Source of the DNA: Siderastrea radians
Taxonomy: Eukaryota; Cnidaria; Anthozoa; Scleractinia; Rhizangiidae
Assembly: GCA_964017195.1 (NCBI GenBank)
Contig: CAXHKT010000108.1
Location: 124,001-188,000, forward strand
DNA: 64,000 bases
Reading direction: 5' to 3'
In this document: piece after piece, positions 1 to 10,100 of the stretch
How positions within the stretch are numbered: position 1 is the first letter of the stretch
How the letters are laid out: the number at the start of each line of letters is the position of its first letter
Notes under the pieces: generated by a model
Told to the model about the DNA's origin: nothing
The model's input: the letters and a program-made list of their open reading frames with translations, nothing else
Databases searched by the model: none
Program-made: the position numbers and the translations under genes

Positions 1-398
1 CAACAACACCTTTTTTAGCCTCTGGGAAGGCCAAAAATGGGGTTTTTTCCCTAAGGATCGCACATATCGCGCCTTCTTTGTGCTTTTGCACAAAAGGAAT
101 TTTTTTCGGATGGTCCCAGAGGGATTGAATGCATTTGGGACCTTTGTGCATGCAGCTGAGAGCGCCAATTAGCTTTTTTCTGCTTTTGGGGGCTAATTCA
201 AGCCCTGAAAAAGTGCAGCACTTTTTAGTATCGCCAAATTCGATAAAAATAGTGCCAAATGGAATGTTTTTTGGTGCCGCAACGGGATCTGGGGTGCTTT
301 TGTGCTGGGGCCGTTGCACCAAAACCAGCACTTTTTTGAGGGACCCACCCCACCCCTCTCAAAACTGAAATTCCCACCTTATCGACAAAATCGCAGAC
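1..398 (+). repeat. Partial HOR unit at left edge (end of m3, m4, m5)
   Basis: The window opens inside m3, at a point equivalent to position 815 in the first complete unit. It continues through the m3 tail (to about 73), m4 (about 74-237) and m5 (about 238-398). The array therefore extends to the left of the window. Confidence 0.95.
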
Positions 399-561
399 TT
401 TCTACACAATAAACTTTTTTTTCTGATAGCCCCGAGGGATTTGCATTATTATTAGGCAAGTGCGCAGCCTTGCGCAGCCTTGCGCAGTCAACAACACCTT
501 TTTTAGCCTCTGGGAAGGCCAAAAATGGGGTTTTTTCCCTAAGGATCGCACATATCGCGCT
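399..561 (+). repeat. Monomer m1 (A family), reference copy
   Basis: A 163 bp monomer. Diagnostic sites are GGATTTGCATT, GGCAAG, a 10 bp-repeat tract ending in GCGCAG, and CCTAAGGATC near the 3' end. It follows the terminal ATCGCAGAC of m5. It differs from m2 at about three positions. Confidence 0.92.
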
Positions 562-724
562 TTTCTACACAATAAACTTTTTTTTCTGATAGCCCCGAGG
601 GATTTGCGTTATTATTAGGCAAGTGCGCAGCCTTGCGCAGCCTTGCTCAGTCAACAACACCTTTTTTAGCCTCTGGGAAGGCCAAAAATGGGGTTTTTTC
701 CCTAAGAATCGCACATATCGCGCT
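562..724 (+). repeat. Monomer m2 (A family), reference copy
   Basis: A 163 bp monomer. Diagnostic sites are GGATTTGCGTT, GGCAAG, a 10 bp-repeat tract ending in GCTCAG, and CCTAAGAATC near the 3' end. Its landmarks, by offset from the monomer start, are a T8 tract at 16-23, GAGGGAT at 35-41, a T6 tract at 100-105 and TATCG at 154-158. Confidence 0.92.
625..650 (+). repeat. 10 bp minisatellite (GCGCAGCCTT)n inside A-family monomers
   Basis: Two direct copies of GCGCAGCCTT are followed by a partial GCTCAG (m2, m3) or GCGCAG (m1). This tract is the main source of 10 bp length changes between units: one copy is lost at five sites and one or more are gained at five sites in the window. Coordinates are the m2 copy of the first complete unit; the tract occurs in nearly every m1, m2 and m3. 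Confidence 0.93.
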
Positions 725-887
725 TTTCTACACAATAAACTTTTTTTTCTGATAGCCCCGAGGGATTGGCGTTATTATTAGGCCAGTGCGCAGCCTTGCG
801 CAGCCTTGCTCAGTCAACAACACCTTTTTTAGCCTCTGGGAAGGCCAAAAATGGGGTTTTTTCCCTAAGGATCGCACATATCGCGCC
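725..887 (+). repeat. Monomer m3 (A family), reference copy, p allele
   Basis: A 163 bp monomer. Diagnostic sites are GGATTGGCG (p allele), GGCCAG, a 10 bp-repeat tract ending in GCTCAG, CCTAAGGATC, and the junction CGCGCCTTC that leads into m4. The q allele (GGATTTGCG) replaces the p allele in the right part of the window. Confidence 0.92.
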
Positions 888-890
888 TTC

Positions 891-908
891 TTTGTGCTTT
901 TGCACAAA
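891..908. other. Perfect 7 bp-stem hairpin with T4 loop in m4
   Basis: TTTGTGC at 891-897, loop TTTT, and GCACAAA at 902-908 form a perfect inverted repeat. It lies at the 5' end of m4 in the part with no match in the A family, and is present in essentially every unit. A protein site or a local cruciform are both possible; neither is shown by sequence alone. Confidence 0.8.
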
Positions 909-941
909 AGGAATTTTTTTCGGATGGTCCCAGAGGGATTG

Positions 942-968
942 AATGCATTTGGGACCTTTGTGCATGCA
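942..968. other. Two 8 bp palindromes in m4
   Basis: AATGCATT (942-949) and TGCATGCA (961-968) are both self-complementary and lie within 27 bp. TGCATGCA is alternating purine-pyrimidine. Function unknown. Confidence 0.7.
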
Positions 969-1021
969 GCTGAGAGCGCCAATTAGCTTTTTTCTGCTTT
1001 TGGGGGCTAATTCAAGCCCTG

Positions 1022-1040
1022 AAAAAGTGCAGCACTTTTT
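1022..1040. other. Perfect 19 bp odd palindrome in m4
   Basis: Nine bases, AAAAAGTGC (1022-1030), a central A at 1031, and the exact reverse complement GCACTTTTT (1032-1040). This is the strongest dyad symmetry in the unit. It occurs once per unit, only in m4, about 12 bp before the m4/m5 boundary. In four consecutive units (46618, 47433, 48247, 49061) a T to C change in the right arm breaks one pair. Confidence 0.85.
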
Positions 1041-1092
1041 AGTATCGCCAAATTCGATAAAAATAGTGCCAAATGGAATGTTTTTTGGTGCC

Positions 1093-1131
1093 GCAACGGG
1101 ATCTGGGGTGCTTTTGTGCTGGGGCCGTTGC
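1093..1131. other. 7 bp inverted repeat GCAACGG / CCGTTGC in m5
   Basis: GCAACGG at 1093-1099 and CCGTTGC at 1125-1131 are exact reverse complements separated by 25 bp. GGTG at 1087-1090 can also pair with CACC just downstream if a small bulge is allowed. It partly interleaves with the GTGCTGG/CCAGCAC pair, so the two are alternative structures. Confidence 0.65.
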
Positions 1132-1145
1132 ACCAAAACCAGCAC
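1116..1145. other. 7 bp inverted repeat GTGCTGG / CCAGCAC in m5
   Basis: GTGCTGG (1116-1122) and CCAGCAC (1139-1145) are exact reverse complements around a 16 bp loop. The recurring C to G variant at 4395, 7651, 16932, 20992, 24248 and 27504 falls on the first base of the right arm and breaks one pair. Confidence 0.7.
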
Positions 1146-1157
1146 TTTTTTGAGGGA

Positions 1158-1170
1158 CCCACCCCACCCC
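1158..1170 (-). other. C-rich run in m5 (three G-runs on the minus strand)
   Basis: The stretch CCCACCCCACCCC gives three runs of three or four G on the minus strand. A fourth run of three is missing nearby, so a canonical three-tier intramolecular quadruplex is not supported. A two-tier or intermolecular form remains possible. Confidence 0.5.
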
Positions 1171-4100
1171 TCTCAAAACTGAAATTCCCACCTTATCGAC
1201 AAAATCGCAGACTTTCTACACAATAAACTTTTTTTTCTGATAGCCCCGAGGGATTTGCATTATTATTAGGCAAGTGCGCAGCCTTGCGCAGCCTTGCGCA
1301 GTCAACAACACCTTTTTTAGCCTCTGGGAAGGCCAAAAATGGGGTTTTTTCCCTAAGGATCGCACATATCGCGCTTTTCTACACAATAAACTTTTTTTTC
1401 TGATAGCCCCGAGGGATTTGCGTTATTATTAGGCAAGTGCGCAGCCTTGCGCAGCCTTGCTCAGTCAACAACACCTTTTTTAGCCTCTGGGAAGGCCAAA
1501 AATGGGGTTTTTTCCCTAAGAATCGCACATATCGCGCTTTTCTACACAATAAACTTTTTTTTCTGATAGCCCCGAGGGATTGGCGTTATTATTAGGCCAG
1601 TGCGCAGCCTTGCGCAGCCTTGCTCAGTCAACAACACCTTTTTTAGCCTCTGGGAAGGCCAAAAATGGGGTTTTTTCCCTAAGGATCGCACATATCGCGC
1701 CTTCTTTGTGCTTTTGCACAAAAGGAATTTTTTTCGGATGGTCCCAGAGGGATTGAATGCATTTGGGACCTTTGTGCATGCAGCTGAGAGCGCCAATTAG
1801 CTTTTTTCTGCTTTTGGGGGCTAATTCAAGCCCTGAAAAAGTGCAGCACTTTTTAGTATCGCCAAATTCGATAAAAATAGTGCCAAATGGAATGTTTTTT
1901 GGTGCCGCAACGGGATCTGGGGTGCTTTTGTGCTGGGGCCGTTGCACCAAAACCAGCACTTTTTTGAGGGACCCACCCCACCCCTCTCAAAACTGAAATT
2001 CCCACCTTATCGACAAAATCGCAGACTTTCTACACAATAAACTTTTTTTTCTGATAGCCCCGAGGGATTTGCATTATTATTAGGCAAGTGCGCAGCCTTG
2101 CGCAGCCTTGCGCAGTCAACAACACCTTTTTTAGCCTCTGGGAAGGCCAAAAATGGGGTTTTTTCCCTAAGGATCGCACATATCGCGCTTTTCTACACAA
2201 TAAACTTTTTTTTCTGATAGCCCCGAGGGATTTGCGTTATTATTAGGCAAGTGCGCAGCCTTGCGCAGCCTTGCTCAGTCAACAACACCTTTTTTAGCCT
2301 CTGGGAAGGCCAAAAATGGGGTTTTTTCCCTAAGAATCGCACATATCGCGCTTTTCTACACAATAAACTTTTTTTTCTGATAGCCCCGAGGGATTGGCGT
2401 TATTATTAGGCCAGTGCGCAGCCTTGCGCAGCCTTGCTCAGTCAACAACACCTTTTTTAGCCTCTGGGAAGGCCAAAAATGGGGTTTTTTCCCTAAGGAT
2501 CGCACATATCGCGCCTTCTTTGTGCTTTTGCACAAAAGGAATTTTTTTCGGATGGTCCCAGAGGGATTGAATGCATTTGGGACCTTTGTGCATGCAGCTG
2601 AGAGCGCCAATTAGCTTTTTTCTGCTTTTGGGGGCTAATTCAAGCCCTGAAAAAGTGCAGCACTTTTTAGTATCGCCAAATTCGATAAAAATAGTGCCAA
2701 ATGGAATGTTTTTTGGTGCCGCAACGGGATCTGGGGTGCTTTTGTGCTGGGGCCGTTGCACCAAAACCAGCACTTTTTTGAGGGACCCACCCCACCCCTC
2801 TCAAAACTGAAATTCCCACCTTATCGACAAAATCGCAGACTTTCTACACAATAAACTTTTTTTTCTGATAGCCCCGAGGGATTTGCATTATTATTAGGCA
2901 AGTGCGCAGCCTTGCGCAGCCTTGCGCAGTCAACAACACCTTTTTTAGCCTCTGGGAAGGCCAAAAATGGGGTTTTTTCCCTAAGGATCGCACATATCGC
3001 GCTTTTCTACACAATAAACTTTTTTTTCTGATAGCCCCGAGGGATTTGCGTTATTATTAGGCAAGTGCGCAGCCTTGCGCAGCCTTGCTCAGTCAACAAC
3101 ACCTTTTTTAGCCTCTGGGAAGGCCAAAAATGGGGTTTTTTCCCTAAGAATCGCACATATCGCGCTTTTCTACACAATAAACTTTTTTTTCTGATAGCCC
3201 CGAGGGATTGGCGTTATTATTAGGCCAGTGCGCAGCCTTGCGCAGCCTTGCTCAGTCAACAACACCTTTTTTAGCCTCTGGGAAGGCCAAAAATGGGGTT
3301 TTTTCCCTAAGGATCGCACATATCGCGCCTTCTTTGTGCTTTTGCACAAAAGGAATTTTTTTCGGATGGTCCCAGAGGGATTGAATGCATTTGGGACCTT
3401 TGTGCATGCAGCTGAGAGCGCCAATTAGCTTTTTTCTGCTTTTGGGGGCTAATTCAAGCCCTGAAAAAGTGCAGCACTTTTTAGTATCGCCAAATTCGAT
3501 AAAAATAGTGCCAAATGGAATGTTTTTTGGTGCCGCAACGGGATCTGGGGTGCTTTTGTGCTGGGGCCGTTGCACCAAAACCAGCACTTTTTTGAGGGAC
3601 CCACCCCACCCCTCTCAAAACTGAAATTCCCACCTTATCGACAAAATCGCAGACTTTCTACACAATAAACTTTTTTTTCTGATAGCCCCGAGGGATTTGC
3701 ATTATTATTAGGCAAGTGCGCAGCCTTGCGCAGCCTTGCGCAGTCAACAACACCTTTTTTAGCCTCTGGGAAGGCCAAAAATGGGGTTTTTTCCCTAAGG
3801 ATCGCACATATCGCGCTTTTCTACACAATAAACTTTTTTTTCTGATAGCCCCGAGGGATTTGCGTTATTATTAGGCAAGTGCGCAGCCTTGCGCAGCCTT
3901 GCTCAGTCAACAACACCTTTTTTAGCCTCTGGGAAGGCCAAAAATGGGGTTTTTTCCCTAAGAATCGCACATATCGCGCTTTTCTACACAATAAACTTTT
4001 TTTTCTGATAGCCCCGAGGGATTGGCGTTATTATTAGGCCAGTGCGCAGCCTTGCGCAGCCTTGCTCAGTCAACAACACCTTTTTTAGCCTCTGGGAAGG

Positions 4101-7100
4101 CCAAAAATGGGGTTTTTTCCCTAAGGATCGCACATATCGCGCCTTCTTTGTGCTTTTGCACAAAAGGAATTTTTTTCGGATGGTCCCAGAGGGATTGAAT
4201 GCATTTGGGACCTTTGTGCATGCAGCTGAGAGCGCCAATTAGCTTTTTTCTGCTTTTGGGGGCTAATTCAAGCCCTGAAAAAGTGCAGCACTTTTTAGTA
4301 TCGCCAAATTCGATAAAAATAGTGCCAAATGGAATGTTTTTTGGTGCCGCAACGGGATCTGGGGTGCTTTTGTGCTGGGGCCGTTGCACCAAAAGCAGCA
4401 CTTTTTTGAGGGACCCACCCCACCCCTCTCAAAACTGAAATTCCCACCTTATCGACAAAATCGCAGACTTTCTACACAATAAACTTTTTTTTCTGATAGC
4501 CCCGAGGGATTTGCATTATTATTAGGCAAGTGCGCAGCCTTGCGCAGCCTTGCGCAGTCAACAACACCTTTTTTAGCCTCTGGGAAGGCCAAAAATGGGG
4601 TTTTTTCCCTAAGGATCGCACATATCGCGCTTTTCTACACAATAAACTTTTTTTTCTGATAGCCCCGAGGGATTTGCGTTATTATTAGGCAAGTGCGCAG
4701 CCTTGCGCAGCCTTGCTCAGTCAACAACACCTTTTTTAGCCTCTGGGAAGGCCAAAAATGGGGTTTTTTCCCTAAGAATCGCACATATCGCGCTTTTCTA
4801 CACAATAAACTTTTTTTTCTGATAGCCCCGAGGGATTGGCGTTATTATTAGGCCAGTGCGCAGCCTTGCGCAGCCTTGCTCAGTCAACAACACCTTTTTT
4901 AGCCTCTGGGAAGGCCAAAAATGGGGTTTTTTCCCTAAGGATCGCACATATCGCGCCTTCTTTGTGCTTTTGCACAAAAGGAATTTTTTTCGGATGGTCC
5001 CAGAGGGATTGAATGCATTTGGGACCTTTGTGCATGCAGCTGAGAGCGCCAATTAGCTTTTTTCTGCTTTTGGGGGCTAATTCAAGCCCTGAAAAAGTGC
5101 AGCACTTTTTAGTATCGCCAAATTCGATAAAAATAGTGCCAAATGGAATGTTTTTTGGTGCCGCAACGGGATCTGGGGTGCTTTTGTGCTGGGGCCGTTG
5201 CACCAAAACCAGCACTTTTTTGAGGGACCCACCCCACCCCTCTCAAAACTGAAATTCCCACCTTATCGACAAAATCGCAGACTTTCTACACAATAAACTT
5301 TTTTTTCTGATAGCCCCGAGGGATTTGCATTATTATTAGGCAAGTGCGCAGCCTTGCGCAGCCTTGCGCAGTCAACAACACCTTTTTTAGCCTCTGGGAA
5401 GGCCAAAAATGGGGTTTTTTCCCTAAGGATCGCACATATCGCGCTTTTCTACACAATAAACTTTTTTTTCTGATAGCCCCGAGGGATTTGCGTTATTATT
5501 AGGCAAGTGCGCAGCCTTGCGCAGCCTTGCTCAGTCAACAACACCTTTTTTAGCCTCTGGGAAGGCCAAAAATGGGGTTTTTTCCCTAAGAATCGCACAT
5601 ATCGCGCTTTTCTACACAATAAACTTTTTTTTCTGATAGCCCCGAGGGATTGGCGTTATTATTAGGCCAGTGCGCAGCCTTGCGCAGCCTTGCTCAGTCA
5701 ACAACACCTTTTTTAGCCTCTGGGAAGGCCAAAAATGGGGTTTTTTCCCTAAGGATCGCACATATCGCGCCTTCTTTGTGCTTTTGCACAAAAGGAATTT
5801 TTTTCGGATGGTCCCAGAGGGATTGAATGCATTTGGGACCTTTGTGCATGCAGCTGAGAGCGCCAATTAGCTTTTTTCTGCTTTTGGGGGCTAATTCAAG
5901 CCCTGAAAAAGTGCAGCACTTTTTAGTATCGCCAAATTCGATAAAAATAGTGCCAAATGGAATGTTTTTTGGTGCCGCAACGGGATCTGGGGTGCTTTTG
6001 TGCTGGGGCCGTTGCACCAAAACCAGCACTTTTTTGAGGGACCCACCCCACCCCTCTCAAAACTGAAATTCCCACCTTATCGACAAAATCGCAGACTTTC
6101 TACACAATAAACTTTTTTTTCTGATAGCCCCGAGGGATTTGCATTATTATTAGGCAAGTGCGCAGCCTTGCGCAGCCTTGCGCAGTCAACAACACCTTTT
6201 TTAGCCTCTGGGAAGGCCAAAAATGGGGTTTTTTCCCTAAGGATCGCACATATCGCGCTTTTCTACACAATAAACTTTTTTTTCTGATAGCCCCGAGGGA
6301 TTTGCGTTATTATTAGGCAAGTGCGCAGCCTTGCGCAGCCTTGCTCAGTCAACAACACCTTTTTTAGCCTCTGGGAAGGCCAAAAATGGGGTTTTTTCCC
6401 TAAGAATCGCACATATCGCGCTTTTCTACACAATAAACTTTTTTTTCTGATAGCCCCGAGGGATTGGCGTTATTATTAGGCCAGTGCGCAGCCTTGCGCA
6501 GCCTTGCTCAGTCAACAACACCTTTTTTAGCCTCTGGGAAGGCCAAAAATGGGGTTTTTTCCCTAAGGATCGCACATATCGCGCCTTCTTTGTGCTTTTG
6601 CACAAAAGGAATTTTTTTCGGATGGTCCCAGAGGGATTGAATGCATTTGGGACCTTTGTGCATGCAGCTGAGAGCGCCAATTAGCTTTTTTCTGCTTTTG
6701 GGGGCTAATTCAAGCCCTGAAAAAGTGCAGCACTTTTTAGTATCGCCAAATTCGATAAAAATAGTGCCAAATGGAATGTTTTTTGGTGCCGCAACGGGAT
6801 CTGGGGTGCTTTTGTGCTGGGGCCGTTGCACCAAAACCAGCACTTTTTTGAGGGACCCACCCCACCCCTCTCAAAACTGAAATTCCCACCTTATCGACAA
6901 AATCGCAGACTTTCTACACAATAAACTTTTTTTTCTGATAGCCCCGAGGGATTTGCATTATTATTAGGCAAGTGCGCAGCCTTGCGCAGCCTTGCGCAGT
7001 CAACAACACCTTTTTTAGCCTCTGGGAAGGCCAAAAATGGGGTTTTTTCCCTAAGGATCGCACATATCGCGCTTTTCTACACAATAAACTTTTTTTTCTG

Positions 7101-10100
7101 ATAGCCCCGAGGGATTTGCGTTATTATTAGGCAAGTGCGCAGCCTTGCGCAGCCTTGCTCAGTCAACAACACCTTTTTTAGCCTCTGGGAAGGCCAAAAA
7201 TGGGGTTTTTTCCCTAAGAATCGCACATATCGCGCTTTTCTACACAATAAACTTTTTTTTCTGATAGCCCCGAGGGATTGGCGTTATTATTAGGCCAGTG
7301 CGCAGCCTTGCGCAGCCTTGCTCAGTCAACAACACCTTTTTTAGCCTCTGGGAAGGCCAAAAATGGGGTTTTTTCCCTAAGGATCGCACATATCGCGCCT
7401 TCTTTGTGCTTTTGCACAAAAGGAATTTTTTTCGGATGGTCCCAGAGGGATTGAATGCATTTGGGACCTTTGTGCATGCAGCTGAGAGCGCCAATTAGCT
7501 TTTTTCTGCTTTTGGGGGCTAATTCAAGCCCTGAAAAAGTGCAGCACTTTTTAGTATCGCCAAATTCGATAAAAATAGTGCCAAATGGAATGTTTTTTGG
7601 TGCCGCAACGGGATCTGGGGTGCTTTTGTGCTGGGGCCGTTGCACCAAAAGCAGCACTTTTTTGAGGGACCCACCCCACCCCTCTCAAAACTGAAATTCC
7701 CACCTTATCGACAAAATCGCAGACTTTCTACACAATAAACTTTTTTTTCTGATAGCCCCGAGGGATTTGCATTATTATTAGGCAAGTGCGCAGCCTTGCG
7801 CAGCCTTGCGCAGTCAACAACACCTTTTTTAGCCTCTGGGAAGGCCAAAAATGGGGTTTTTTCCCTAAGGATCGCACATATCGCGCTTTTCTACACAATA
7901 AACTTTTTTTTCTGATAGCCCCGAGGGATTTGCGTTATTATTAGGCAAGTGCGCAGCCTTGCGCAGCCTTGCTCAGTCAACAACACCTTTTTTAGCCTCT
8001 GGGAAGGCCAAAAATGGGGTTTTTTCCCTAAGAATCGCACATATCGCGCTTTTCTACACAATAAACTTTTTTTTCTGATAGCCCCGAGGGATTGGCGTTA
8101 TTATTAGGCCAGTGCGCAGCCTTGCGCAGCCTTGCTCAGTCAACAACACCTTTTTTAGCCTCTGGGAAGGCCAAAAATGGGGTTTTTTCCCTAAGGATCG
8201 CACATATCGCGCCTTCTTTGTGCTTTTGCACAAAAGGAATTTTTTTCGGATGGTCCCAGAGGGATTGAATGCATTTGGGACCTTTGTGCATGCAGCTGAG
8301 AGCGCCAATTAGCTTTTTTCTGCTTTTGGGGGCTAATTCAAGCCCTGAAAAAGTGCAGCACTTTTTAGTATCGCCAAATTCGATAAAAATAGTGCCAAAT
8401 GGAATGTTTTTTGGTGCCGCAACGGGATCTGGGGTGCTTTTGTGCTGGGGCCGTTGCACCAAAACCAGCACTTTTTTGAGGGACCCACCCCACCCCTCTC
8501 AAAACTGAAATTCCCACCTTATCGACAAAATCGCAGACTTTCTACACAATAAACTTTTTTTTCTGATAGCCCCGAGGGATTTGCATTATTATTAGGCAAG
8601 TGCGCAGCCTTGCGCAGCCTTGCGCAGTCAACAACACCTTTTTTAGCCTCTGGGAAGGCCAAAAATGGGGTTTTTTCCCTAAGGATCGCACATATCGCGC
8701 TTTTCTACACAATAAACTTTTTTTTCTGATAGCCCCGAGGGATTTGCGTTATTATTAGGCAAGTGCGCAGCCTTGCGCAGCCTTGCTCAGTCAACAACAC
8801 CTTTTTTAGCCTCTGGGAAGGCCAAAAATGGGGTTTTTTCCCTAAGAATCGCACATATCGCGCTTTTCTACACAATAAACTTTTTTTTCTGATAGCCCCG
8901 AGGGATTGGCGTTATTATTAGGCCAGTGCGCAGCCTTGCGCAGCCTTGCTCAGTCAACAACACCTTTTTAGCCTCTGGGAAGGCCAAAAATGGGGTTTTT
9001 TCCCTAAGGATCGCACATATCGCGCCTTCTTTGTGCTTTTGCACAAAAGGAATTTTTTTCGGATGGTCCCAGAGGGATTGAATGCATTTGGGACCTTTGT
9101 GCATGCAGCTGAGAGCGCCAATTAGCTTTTTTCTGCTTTTGGGGGCTAATTCAAGCCCTGAAAAAGTGCAGCACTTTTTAGTATCGCCAAATTCGATAAA
9201 AATAGTGCCAAATGGAATGTTTTTTGGTGCCGCAACGGGATCTGGGGTGCTTTTGTGCTGGGGCCGTTGCACCAAAACCAGCACTTTTTTGAGGGACCCA
9301 CCCCACCCCTCTCAAAACTGAAATTCCCACCTTATCGACAAAATCGCAGACTTTCTACACAATAAACTTTTTTTTCTGATAGCCCCGAGGGATTTGCATT
9401 ATTATTAGGCAAGTGCGCAGCCTTGCGCAGCCTTGCGCAGTCAACAACACCTTTTTTAGCCTCTGGGAAGGCCAAAAATGGGGTTTTTTCCCTAAGGATC
9501 GCACATATCGCGCTTTTCTACACAATAAACTTTTTTTTCTGATAGCCCCGAGGGATTTGCGTTATTATTAGGCAAGTGCGCAGCCTTGCGCAGCCTTGCT
9601 CAGTCAACAACACCTTTTTTAGCCTCTGGGAAGGCCAAAAATGGGGTTTTTTTCCCTAAGAATCGCACATATCGCGCTTTTCTGCACAATAAACTTTTTT
9701 TTCTGATAGCCCCGAGGGATTGGCGTTATTATTAGGCCAGTGCGCAGCCTTGCGCAGCCTTGCTCAGTCAACAACACCTTTTTTAGCCTCTGGGAAGGCC
9801 AAAAATGGGGTTTTTTCCCTAAGGATCGCACATATCGCGCCTTCTTTGTGCTTTTGCACAAAAGGAATTTTTTTCGGATGGTCCCAGAGGGATTGAATGC
9901 ATTTGGGACCTTTGTGCATGCAGCTGAGAGCGCCAATTAGCTTTTTTCTGCTTTTGGGGGCTAATTCAAGCCCTGAAAAAGTGCAGCACTTTTTAGTATC
10001 GCCAAATTCGATAAAAATAGTGCCAAATGGAATGTTTTTTGGTGCCGCAACGGGATCTGGGGTGCTTTTGTGCTGGGGCCGTTGCACCAAAACCAGCACT

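Larger units (their letters stand above)
888..1051 (+). repeat. Monomer m4 (B family), reference copy
   Basis: This monomer of about 164 bp is strongly diverged from m1-m3 but clearly homologous. CGGATGGTCCCAGAGGGATT corresponds to CTGATAGCCCCGAGGGATT of m2. The T6 block lies at the same offset (100-105), followed by CTGCTTTTGGGGGC against AGCCTCTGGGAAGGC. The end TATCGCC matches TATCGCG within one base of register. Relative to m2 it carries about 10 extra bases before the GAGGGAT core and lacks about 10 in the region of the 10 bp repeat. It holds the strongest dyad symmetries of the unit. Confidence 0.85.
1052..1212 (+). repeat. Monomer m5 (B family), reference copy
   Basis: This monomer of about 161 bp is most like m4: TGGAATGTTTTTTGG against AGGAATTTTTTTCGG, TTTTGTGC against CTTTGTGC, and ACTTTTTTGAG against GCTTTTTTCTG. 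Its GGGAT core is displaced by about 9 bases relative to m2, as in m4, which supports m4 and m5 being sister monomers. The end, ATCGACAAAATCGCAGAC, leads into m1. It contains two 7 bp inverted repeats and a C-rich run. Confidence 0.82.

Noticed and set aside
700..705. Telomere-like CCCTAA
   Set aside because: A single CCCTAA occurs once per A monomer inside TTTTTTCCCTAAG and is never tandem, so it is not telomeric repeat.
1050..1065. Pol III B-box-like TTCGA in m5
   Set aside because: Only the TTCGA core is present, without the GG and CC flanks or an A box, and no tRNA fold is visible.
1052..1110. CENP-B box in m5
   Set aside because: TTCGATAAAAATAG matches only the first half of the CENP-B consensus, and a CGGGA core lies about 40 bp further on. 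The two halves are not in the required spacing, so no box is present.
1158..1170. Canonical G-quadruplex on the minus strand
   Set aside because: Only three runs of three or more G are close together; the fourth required run is absent.
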